Source of the DNA: CAVVIH01 sp963748295
Lineage (GTDB): Bacteria > Acidobacteriota > Vicinamibacteria > Vicinamibacterales > 2-12-FULL-66-21
DNA: 64,000 nt
Direction: 5' to 3'
Assembly: GCA_963748295.1 (NCBI GenBank)
Contig: CAVVIH010000001.1
Span: forward strand, 372,001-436,000
This document shows, piece after piece, positions 34,963 to 42,576 of this stretch; position 1 is the stretch's first letter; the number at the start of each line of letters is the position of its first letter. The notes under the pieces are model-generated. The model did no database searches and had not been told where the DNA came from. It saw nothing but the letters and a program-made list of their open reading frames with translations. Made by a program: the position numbers and the translations under genes.

Positions 34963-37494
34963 TCAACTCCTGAGGAGCGCGCGGACGTCGGCGGCGGATG
35001 CCGCCCGCATCGCGGTCTGCGCAAGCGACGTGCATTCGGAGAGGCGCAACGATCGCACCTTTGCTTTGATCGCGGGCACGACGGGCCCGGACGCGCTCAG
35101 CTCGGTGACGCCGAGGCCGAGCAGCAGGGGCACCGCGGCCTCCTCGCTCGCGAGCGCGCCGCAAACGCCGGTCCAGCGGCCGTGCGCCCGCGCCGCGGAC
35201 GTCGTCTGCGCGATCAGCTTCAACACCGACGGATGCACGGCATCGATCTGCGCCGCCAGCGCCGGTTGCCCGCGATCCATCGCGAGCGTGTACTGCGTCA
35301 GGTCGTTGGTGCCGATCGAGAAGAAGTCCACTTCCGCCGCGAATACATCGGCCATCAGCGCCACCGCCGGGACCTCCACCATGATCCCCGCCGGGATCGG
35401 CGCCACGCCGAGCGCATCGCTTTCGACATCGAGCATGCGCCGCGCGCGCCGCCACTCGTCGAGGTTCGTCACCATCGGGAACATGACGTGCACGTTGCCG
35501 TGGCGCGCCGCGCGCAGAATCGCTCTCAGCTGCGTGCGCAGCATATCCTGCCGCTGCAGCGACACGCGAATGCCGCGGATGCCGAGGAACGGGTTCTCTT
35601 CGCGCGGCAGCGGCAGGTAGGCGAGCGGCTTGTCGCCGCCGACGTCGAGCGTCCTGATGACGATCCGGGCGCCCGGCCCGAACGCGGTGACGACTTTGGC
35701 GTAGGCCTCGTACTGCTCGTCTTCGTCGGGCGCGCTGGATCGATCGAGGAAGAGGAACTCGGAACGCAGCAGGCCGACGCCGTCCGCGCCAAGGGCCGCT
35801 GACTCGGGAGCGTCGCCGGTGGCGCCGGCGTTCGCGGCGACTTCGATCGTCACGCCGTCGAGCGTCACCGCCGGTTCGTGCGCGGCCGCCGCCATCGTGC
35901 GGCGCCGTGCCGCCATGCGATCGATGACGGCCTGCGCCTGCGCGATGTCTGCGTCGCTGGGATTGGCCATCATCGCGCCGTTGCTGCCGTCGAGGATCGC
36001 GCGGGTGCCGGGCGACAGGTCCATCGCCCGCGGATCGATCGCGACCACCGCCGGGATGCCCAGCGAACGGGCCAGGATGGCGACGTGCGACGTCGTGCCG
36101 CCGGTGATGGTGACGAACCCGCGCACCTTCGATCGGTCGAACCCCGCCGCGTCCGACGGCGTCAGCTCGTGCGCCACGACGATCGCATCGTCGGGGAACA
36201 CCTGCGTGGCCGCGTCGGTGCCGGCCAGCAGACGCAGGACGCGGCGTCCGACGTCGCGGACATCGGCGGCGCGCTGCGCGAACAGATCGTTTCGCGCGGC
36301 GGCCATCCGTTCGGCCAGCCGCGTGAACGCCTGGTGCCACGCGGCGCCGGCGCCAGTCCCCGCGGCGACGAGCGACCGGCTGGCGTCGACGAGATCGGGA
36401 TCGTCGAGCAGTTCGCGATGCGCGCGGAAGATGCCTGCCTCGACGGTCGACGCCGACCCGGGCCCGGACAGGGCTTCCAGCCGGGTCCGCGCTTTCGCCA
36501 GCGCCTGCTCGAGTTTTTCGCGCTCTTCGTCGATCGTTCCTGCCGGCGCGACCACCGGCACGTCCTGGGAGGCGAGGTGGACGATCGTCCCGATCGCGAG
36601 TCCTGGCGATGCGGCGGCGCCCGTGATGCAGCGGGCGGTGTCGAGGCAGATCGAGCTGTCGATCGCGTCCTCCTGCCTCGGAAGCGCGGCGTTCGCGGGA
36701 GCTGTTGTCTCGCCAAGCCCCGCTTCGACCAGCGGCACGATCTCCGCGAGCGCCTCCCGGGCGTCAGGGCCGGACGCGGTGATGACGATCCGGTCGCCGG
36801 CGCCGATCTCCAGCGCCATGATGCCGGTGACGCTGCGCGCGTTCGTTTCGTCGCCGCCGCGACGCACCCGGATGTCGGACGTGTACTTGCGGGCCGCGCT
36901 GGCAATCACCGCGGCCGGGCGGGCGTGGAGGCCGGTCGGGTTCAGCACCTCCAGCTCGGGCGACGACAGCGTGCGCTGACCGGTCTGAGCCGGCGCGGCC
37001 GCCGTCACGCCTTTCGCGAGCGTCGCTTCGAGCACGACGTCGCGCCCGGCGACGACGAAACCGGTGCGCGCCTTCAGCGCGGTAATGGCTTCGCCGTTGC
37101 TGATGACCATCTGCGTCAGCAGGCTCGGCGCCCGGGTCGCCACGTAGTCGGCGGCGAAATCGATCAGCGGCTCGCCGGCACGCACGCGATCGCCCTTCTT
37201 CTTGAGCGGCAGGAACCCTTCGCCGCGCAGCGCCACCGTGTCGAGACCGATGTGCAGGATCAGCTCGACGTTGGTCGGGGTCCTGAGCGTTATGGCGTGG
37301 CCGCTCGGGTGTACGGTGAGCACCTCGGCATCGCAGGGCGCGAGCAGTCGTGAGCTAACCGGATCGATCGACACACCGTCGCCGACCATCTTCTTGGCAA
37401 ATACGGGATCCGGGACTTGTTCGAGCGGCAGCAGTGGGCCACTGACCGGCGCGAGGAGCTCGAGGGTGTCCGTCGTAGGCAAAAGTGGGCTCAC
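34963..37494 (-). CDS. Fused PTS IIA(Glc)-HPr-enzyme I
   Basis: An 843-residue cytoplasmic phosphotransferase with three modules. IIA(Glc)-like is ~10-150, with H81 in LHIGLDTV. HPr is ~175-262, with H190 in NPTGLHARPA and a Ser46-like S221 in NARSVTGIM. Enzyme I is ~288-843, with H470 in TGGTTSHVAILAR, the PEP-binding barrel motifs GVGLLRSEFLF, FSIGTNDLTQYTLAMDR and the GVCGALASE cysteine. It carries phosphate from PEP through EI, HPr and IIA to the IIB of the next gene, so the pair is a complete PTS. The GTG start at 37494 overlaps the stop of the glucosidase gene (GTGA), giving coupled translation. The domain order matches NagF-type multiphosphoryl proteins. Confidence 0.93.
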   Translation of the reverse strand: MSPLLPTTDTLELLAPVSGPLLPLEQVPDPVFAKKMVGDGVSIDPVSSRLLAPCDAEVLTVHPSGHAITLRTPTNVELILHIGLDTVALRGEGFLPLKKKGDRVRAGEPLIDFAADYVATRAPSLLTQMVISNGEAITALKARTGFVVAGRDVVLEATLAKGVTAAAPAQTGQRTLSSPELEVLNPTGLHARPAAVIASAARKYTSDIRVRRGGDETNARSVTGIMALEIGAGDRIVITASGPDAREALAEIVPLVEAGLGETTAPANAALPRQEDAIDSSICLDTARCITGAAASPGLAIGTIVHLASQDVPVVAPAGTIDEEREKLEQALAKARTRLEALSGPGSASTVEAGIFRAHRELLDDPDLVDASRSLVAAGTGAGAAWHQAFTRLAERMAAARNDLFAQRAADVRDVGRRVLRLLAGTDAATQVFPDDAIVVAHELTPSDAAGFDRSKVRGFVTITGGTTSHVAILARSLGIPAVVAIDPRAMDLSPGTRAILDGSNGAMMANPSDADIAQAQAVIDRMAARRRTMAAAAHEPAVTLDGVTIEVAANAGATGDAPESAALGADGVGLLRSEFLFLDRSSAPDEDEQYEAYAKVVTAFGPGARIVIRTLDVGGDKPLAYLPLPREENPFLGIRGIRVSLQRQDMLRTQLRAILRAARHGNVHVMFPMVTNLDEWRRARRMLDVESDALGVAPIPAGIMVEVPAVALMADVFAAEVDFFSIGTNDLTQYTLAMDRGQPALAAQIDAVHPSVLKLIAQTTSAARAHGRWTGVCGALASEEAAVPLLLGLGVTELSASGPVVPAIKAKVRSLRLSECTSLAQTAMRAASAADVRALLRS

Positions 37495-39992
37495 TGAATC
37501 GTGATGGTCAAGCCATCGAAACGGTCGGCAACCTTGACAATGATGAAGCCTTCGTCCGTCGCGGTCCACCCGGCGGGCCGCTTCTCCAGCTCGGCGGCAG
37601 TCACGCGCTCGAGCGCCGTTCCGCCGGCCGATACCTGGCCCGCCTCGCCGGTCCATCGTATCGAGAGGACGAGCGATCTGGCGGCCGGCCGGTATGAACC
37701 CTCGGCGCCGGCAATCTGAATCGTCCCATTCTGATCGCGGCCCTGCGCCGTGGTCGAGCGTGTCTGCGTGAACGTCCGCTTCGCAAATCCTCCGCTCCGG
37801 TACTTCAGCGTTGCTCCATCATCTTCGTAGAGCGTGGCAGAGGAAGTGGGTGCAGGGTAGATCGAGACGTGAAGAGGCTGCCCGGCCATCTCGCCGGTGT
37901 GCTGGACCACCGGCTGCTGGAAGATGAACGCCCCGGCGCGGACGAATACCGGCAGCGTGCCGAGCGTGACCGGCACGCCGACAAAGCGGTCGCCGCTGTA
38001 GGCGCGGCCGGTGAAGAAGTCGTACCAATCGCCCTTGGGCAGGAAGACGCCGCGCTCCCGCTCGCCGGGACGCAGCACCGGCGCGACGATCAGGTCGCTG
38101 CCGAACATGAACTGATCGTCCTGATCCCACGTGCGCGGGTCGGCGGGGAACTCCACGAACAACGGCCGGAACGCCGGGATGCCGCTTTCGCTCGCCTTGT
38201 GCATCTCGTTGTAGATGTGCGGCAGCAGGCGATACCGCAGCTCGATCGCCTGGCGGTTGACGATCTCGTGCGCGACGCCGTACGACCACGGCTCCTGATC
38301 GTCGGTGCCGAACGTGGTGTGCGACCGCATGAAGGGGTAGAACACGCCGAGCTGCAGCCATCGCGTGTAAAGCTCCGCGGTCGCGTTGTCGGCAAAGCCG
38401 CCGATGTCGCTGCCGACAAACGGCATACCCGAGATCCCGAGCGACGACAGCAATGGAATCGTGCCCTGCAGCGCGGTCCACGTGCTCACGTTGTCCCCCG
38501 GCCACAGCGCCGCGTAGCGCTGGCCCCCGGCGAACGTGGCGCGGGTGAGCACGAACGGCCGCTCGTCCGGGCGCAGGCGCGCGAGTCCCTCGAAGGTCGA
38601 TCGCGTCATCTGCATGCCGTAGACATTGTGGATCTCGCGATGATCGGTCGGCTGTCCCTCGTTGTCGTGGCGTGCGTCGGGCGGCATCGTGCCGGTCGGC
38701 GGCACGAACAGCGCCGGTTCGTTCATGTCGTTCCAGATGCCGGCGACGCCGATATCGAGCGGAAGCTTGTAGAGACCACCCCACCAGTCGCGCGTGGCCG
38801 GCCGGCTGAAGTCGGGGAACACGCTCGGTCCAGGATTCCGCTCAGCCTGCGACGGCCACACCGGAGCTTCGAGCACGGTGCCGTCGGGATTCTTGACGAA
38901 ATGTCCGCCGGCGAGCCCGGTGTCGTAGACCATCCAGCCCGGCTGCTTCTTCGGATGCGGGTCGATGATCGTCACGGTGCGGAAGCCCTGTTTCCGCAGG
39001 TCCGCCACCAGTCGCGCGGGATCGGGGAAGCGGGTCTTGTCCCACGTGAACGGGTTGTAGCCGTCCAGATAGTGGATGTCCAGCCAGATCACGTCGGCCG
39101 GGATCCGGCGCTCGCGGAAGTTGTCGGCGATGAAGCGGACGCGCGATTCGGGATAGTAGCTGTAGCGGCACTGGTGATACCCGAGCGACCACATCGGCGG
39201 CAGCGGCATGCGTCCGGTCAGCTGCGTGTAGCGGGAGATGACCTGCTTGGGATCCGGACCGTCGATGAAGTAGTAGTCCAGCTCGCCGCCGTCGGCGCCG
39301 AACGACAGCAGGTTCTGGAACTGGTGGCCGATGTCGAAGTTGCTCCGATGGGTGTTGTCGAAGAAGACGCCGTGGGCGCGGCCGTTCCTCAACACCATGT
39401 AGAACGGAAACGACGCGTAGAGCGGGTCGATGCTGGCGTCGTAGCCGAAGGTGTCGGAGTTCCACATCGTGTAGCTGTAGCCGCCGAGCATCTTGCCGCG
39501 GCGATTCAGCTTGCCGTTCTTCTCTCCGAGGCCGTAGATCTGCTCGTCGGGCCGCAGCCGCTTGAAGACGCGGCTGGCGGCGCCGGAGAAGGCGACGCCC
39601 ATCGCCGCGTCATCCTCGTCGAGCGACGTGCCCTGCGCGTCGCCAATGGCAATCCGGAACGGCCGGTGACGGATGGTCATCCGCAGCGCGGTGGTCGTGA
39701 TCGTGGTGGTGTCGCCGGAAGTCGTGATGGTGGCGCGCGGATCGCCGAAGTCCCTGGTGACGACGGCGTAGGAATGATCGCGACCGAGCTGCGGAGCCGG
39801 CGCGAACCGGACCCGCAGGATCTCGGGGCTGAGGACCGATACGGCCACCACTCCCTGCCGGCTGGTGAACGTGACGGTATTGCCGCTGCGGGCCGGCGGC
39901 GGCATGTCGCCGAGCGTGGTCCACTGGGCGGCAGCCGGCGCAAAGGTGCCCAGCAGAACGGCGGCGGCGAGCGCGAGCACCCGGGCCCTCAT
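37491..39992 (-). CDS. Secreted GH31 alpha-glucosidase
   Basis: 833 residues with a signal peptide (VLALAAAVLLGTFAPAAAQ). It has a GH31 N-terminal beta-sandwich, then the barrel with VIWLDIHYLDGYNPFTWD, the catalytic nucleophile D422 in GIWNDMNEP and the acid/base D500 in WPGDNVSTW. C-terminal beta domains follow (FVRAGAFIFQQPVVQHT, TLYEDDGATLKYRSGG). It should release glucose (or xylose) from alpha-linked oligosaccharides in the periplasm. The PTS genes directly downstream would then take up the product. It follows argG with a 2-base gap and overlaps the PTS gene by 4 bases. The ATG at 39992 starts the signal peptide. Confidence 0.93.
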   Translation of the reverse strand: MRARVLALAAAVLLGTFAPAAAQWTTLGDMPPPARSGNTVTFTSRQGVVAVSVLSPEILRVRFAPAPQLGRDHSYAVVTRDFGDPRATITTSGDTTTITTTALRMTIRHRPFRIAIGDAQGTSLDEDDAAMGVAFSGAASRVFKRLRPDEQIYGLGEKNGKLNRRGKMLGGYSYTMWNSDTFGYDASIDPLYASFPFYMVLRNGRAHGVFFDNTHRSNFDIGHQFQNLLSFGADGGELDYYFIDGPDPKQVISRYTQLTGRMPLPPMWSLGYHQCRYSYYPESRVRFIADNFRERRIPADVIWLDIHYLDGYNPFTWDKTRFPDPARLVADLRKQGFRTVTIIDPHPKKQPGWMVYDTGLAGGHFVKNPDGTVLEAPVWPSQAERNPGPSVFPDFSRPATRDWWGGLYKLPLDIGVAGIWNDMNEPALFVPPTGTMPPDARHDNEGQPTDHREIHNVYGMQMTRSTFEGLARLRPDERPFVLTRATFAGGQRYAALWPGDNVSTWTALQGTIPLLSSLGISGMPFVGSDIGGFADNATAELYTRWLQLGVFYPFMRSHTTFGTDDQEPWSYGVAHEIVNRQAIELRYRLLPHIYNEMHKASESGIPAFRPLFVEFPADPRTWDQDDQFMFGSDLIVAPVLRPGERERGVFLPKGDWYDFFTGRAYSGDRFVGVPVTLGTLPVFVRAGAFIFQQPVVQHTGEMAGQPLHVSIYPAPTSSATLYEDDGATLKYRSGGFAKRTFTQTRSTTAQGRDQNGTIQIAGAEGSYRPAARSLVLSIRWTGEAGQVSAGGTALERVTAAELEKRPAGWTATDEGFIIVKVADRFDGLTITIQ

Positions 39993-39994
39993 GA

Positions 39995-41341
39995 TTACTC
40001 CCCTTCTTCGCCCGAACCCCCCGCGACGTGTGGGAGCGCAGTGCCGCTCCATGGTGCGAGCACGCCGGCTTTCACGTAGGTGAACAGCTTGTCGCGCGTG
40101 TCCACGATGTCCAGGTTCCGCATCGTCAGCTGCCCGATGCGGTCGAGCGGCGTGAACATCGACGCGCCCTTCTCCATCGTCAGGCGCTCCGGCTTGTAGG
40201 TCAGGTTCGCCGACGTCGTGTTGACGATCGAGTAGTCGTTGCCGCGCCGCAGCTCCATCGTCACTTCGCCGGTGATCGCACGCGCCACCCAGCGCTGCGC
40301 CGTTTCGCGCAGCATCATCGACTGCGGATCGAACCACCGGCCCTGATAGAGCAGGCGTCCGAGCCGGCGGCCGTTGTCGCGATACTGCTCGATCGTATCT
40401 TCGTTGTGGATTCCGGTGATGAGGCGCTCGTAGGCGATGAACAGCAGCGCCATGCCGGGCGCTTCGTAGATCCCGCGGCTCTTCGCCTCGATGATCCGGT
40501 TCTCGATCTGATCGCTCATGCCGAGGCCGTGGCGGCCGCCGATGCGGTTCGCCTCCAGCATCAGCTGGACGGGATCCTTGTAGGTGATGCCGTTGATCGA
40601 GACCGGCTGTCCTTCGTCGAACCTGACCGCGACCTCTTCGCGTTTGACCGCGACGTCGTCGCGCCAGAACGCGACGCCCATGATCGGTTCGACGATCCTG
40701 ATGCCGGTGTCGAGGCGCTCGAGGTCCTTGGCTTCGTGGGTGGCGCCAAGGATGTTGGAATCGGTCGAATACGCCTTTTCCACGCTCATGCGGTAGGCAA
40801 ACCCCGCACGCTGCATGTACTCGGACATCTCCTTCCGTCCGCCCAGCTCGTCGATGAAGGTCTGATCGAGCCACGGCTTGTAGATTCTCAGGCTCGGATT
40901 CGCCAGCAGCCCGTAGCGGTAGAACCGCTCGATGTCGTTGCCCTTGAACGTGCTGCCATCTCCCCAGATGTGGACGTCGTCTTCCTTCATCGCGCCGACC
41001 AGCATCGTGCCGGTGACGGCACGTCCGATCGGCGTGGTGTTGAAGTAGGGAACCCCTGCCGTCGAGATGTGAAACGCGCCGCACTGGAGCACCGCGATGC
41101 CTTCGGAGACGAGCTGCGCCCGGCAGTCGACGAGCCGCGCCTTCTCGGCGCCGTATTGCAGCGCCTTGCGCGGAATCTCGTCGTAGTCGGCTTCGTCCGG
41201 CTGGCCGAGGTTTGCGGTGTACGCGTACGGAATCGCGCCTTTCGCGCGCATCCAATGCAGCGCGGCGCTGGTATCGAGCCCTCCGGAAAAGGCGATGCCG
41301 ACGCGTTCGCCCGTCGGAAGGCTCTGGAGAATGTTCGCCAT
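39995..41341 (-). CDS. argG: Argininosuccinate synthase
   Basis: 448 residues, the length of the E. coli-type (long) class. The ATP pyrophosphatase loop AFSGGLDTSAALHW is at 17-30. Further signatures are YTANLGQPDEADYDEIPRKA, GRAVTGTMLV, WGDGSTFKGNDIERFYRYG and GMSDQIENRIIEAKSRGIYEAPG. It ligates citrulline and aspartate with ATP in arginine synthesis. The gene begins at ATG 41341, with AAAGGATC upstream as a ribosome-binding site. Its direct neighbours are a small unknown ORF upstream and the sugar genes 2 bases downstream. No argH, argF or argB is nearby, so its place at the head of a PTS/glucosidase operon is odd. Confidence 0.97.
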   Translation of the reverse strand: MANILQSLPTGERVGIAFSGGLDTSAALHWMRAKGAIPYAYTANLGQPDEADYDEIPRKALQYGAEKARLVDCRAQLVSEGIAVLQCGAFHISTAGVPYFNTTPIGRAVTGTMLVGAMKEDDVHIWGDGSTFKGNDIERFYRYGLLANPSLRIYKPWLDQTFIDELGGRKEMSEYMQRAGFAYRMSVEKAYSTDSNILGATHEAKDLERLDTGIRIVEPIMGVAFWRDDVAVKREEVAVRFDEGQPVSINGITYKDPVQLMLEANRIGGRHGLGMSDQIENRIIEAKSRGIYEAPGMALLFIAYERLITGIHNEDTIEQYRDNGRRLGRLLYQGRWFDPQSMMLRETAQRWVARAITGEVTMELRRGNDYSIVNTTSANLTYKPERLTMEKGASMFTPLDRIGQLTMRNLDIVDTRDKLFTYVKAGVLAPWSGTALPHVAGGSGEEGE

Positions 41342-41354
41342 GGGATCCTTTATG

Positions 41355-41597
41355 TTAGCCGCAGACCGTCCGCTGGACGATGCGGCGGAGGATCCGCGTG
41401 AGCGATTCCGCGCTGTAGCCTGCCAGCCGGGCGCGTGCCAGCCGCAGGCGCGGCACGTAGTCGGTGCCGGCGATCCAGAACTTCATGTCGACCGAGTCGT
41501 TGATCGGCGTGACCCGCGCCCGATCGCAGACGAGTGTCTGACCGCACGCCATAATCGAGAGCCCGTTCGTGAGCGGCACCAATTCGTCGATTGTCAT
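41355..41597 (-). CDS. Small protein of unknown function upstream of argG
   Basis: An 80-residue predicted protein (MTIDELVPLTNGLSIMACGQ...), starting at ATG 41597 with AGGGAGAG at 7-8 bases. It ends 13 bases before argG. It has no signal peptide or membrane segment and an Arg-rich C terminus (RLRLARARLAGYS..LTRILRRIVQR) that may form an amphipathic helix. I do not recognise a family. The good ribosome-binding site, tight spacing and codon use like its neighbours support a real gene. It might be a regulatory or accessory factor of the operon, but nothing in the sequence shows this. Confidence 0.55.
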   Translation of the reverse strand: MTIDELVPLTNGLSIMACGQTLVCDRARVTPINDSVDMKFWIAGTDYVPRLRLARARLAGYSAESLTRILRRIVQRTVCG

Positions 41598-41831
41598 GAG
41601 ACTCTCCCTCTTACTAGACCGAATTATCCAATGAACCGCCGCGCGGCGTTCTGGAGACGCTGAGCCGGAGCCGCGTTTTACCGGCCTGCGACGCCGGTTG
41701 TCGGAGCGAATGGGCCTCGTCGACCATCAGGTTCATGAATTATCCTGGCCGCGTTCGCGCGCTGTTCCTGGCGACCTCCATATCTTGCTGCCAGTTGACA
41801 GAATCGACAAACGCCGATTGACTTGTTTCAG
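41598..41831. other. Divergent intergenic region, possible promoters
   Basis: No gene is seen in these 234 bases between the small ORF/argG operon and the ABC transporter operon. TTGACA at 41795-41800 could be a -35 for the rightward operon, but the DNA 16-18 bases later (TTGACT) is a poor -10. GAATTATCC at 41625-41633 and 41736-41744 are AT-rich islands that might be -10 regions. A GCCGGCG-type hairpin lies near 41680-41700. Confidence 0.35.
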
Positions 41832-42572
41832 ATGACGCCGGCGGTTCCCAGGTCCGCACCCGACGCCCGCGAGCCGGTCTTCCTCGCCCGTGACATCACG
41901 AAGGTCTACCACATGGGAGAGGTGGACGTGCACGCGCTTCGCGGCGTCAGCCTCGAGCTGCACGAATCGGAGTTCCTGGTGCTGCTCGGACCCTCGGGCA
42001 GCGGCAAGTCCACGCTGCTGAACATCCTCGGCGGCCTCGACGTGCCGACATCCGGCACGGTCATCTACCGCGGCCAGAACCTCACCACCGCGGACGAGCG
42101 CGACCTGACGATGTACCGGCGGCGGCACGTCGGCTTCGTGTTCCAGTTCTACAATCTGATCCCCAGCCTCACCGCGCGCGAGAACGTCGCGCTCGTCACC
42201 GACATCGTCGAGCGGCCGATGGCGCCGGAAGAAGCGCTCGAGCTGGTGAACCTCGGCCAGCGCCTGGATCACTTTCCATCGCAGCTGTCCGGCGGCGAAC
42301 AGCAGCGCGTCGCGATCGCCCGGGCGGTCGCCAAGCGGCCGGATGTCCTGCTGTGCGACGAGCCGACCGGCGCGCTCGACATCGCCACCGGCGTGCTGGT
42401 GCTCGAAGCGATCGATCAGGTGAACCGCGAGCTCGGCACGACGACCGCGGTGATTACCCACAACGCGGCGGTCTCGGCGATGGCCGATCGCGTCGTGTCG
42501 CTGGCCGACGGCCGGATTGCCAGCGAGCGCCGCAACGATCAGAAGCTCCGCGCGTCGGAATTGAACTGGTGA
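41832..42572 (+). CDS. ABC transporter ATPase (LolD/MacB/DevA type)
   Basis: 246 residues. Walker A is GPSGSGKST (53-61), the Q-loop is in FVFQFYNLIPSLTARENV, the signature is LSGGEQQRVAIARA (152-165), Walker B is DVLLCDEPTG (171-180) and the switch His is in AVITHNAAV. It belongs to the MacB/LolD/FtsE class that powers FtsX-like permeases. The ATG at 41832 is preferred over the TTG three codons upstream. It is followed 4 bases later by the permease gene and then by a membrane-fusion protein gene, so it encodes the ATPase of a tripartite-like export system comparable to DevBCA. Confidence 0.93.
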   Translation: MTPAVPRSAPDAREPVFLARDITKVYHMGEVDVHALRGVSLELHESEFLVLLGPSGSGKSTLLNILGGLDVPTSGTVIYRGQNLTTADERDLTMYRRRHVGFVFQFYNLIPSLTARENVALVTDIVERPMAPEEALELVNLGQRLDHFPSQLSGGEQQRVAIARAVAKRPDVLLCDEPTGALDIATGVLVLEAIDQVNRELGTTTAVITHNAAVSAMADRVVSLADGRIASERRNDQKLRASELNW

Positions 42573-42576
42573 CATC

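Noticed and set aside
41795..41800. TTGACA as a certain promoter of the ABC export operon
   Set aside because: No acceptable -10 at 16-18 bases, so it was described only as a possibility within the intergenic entry.
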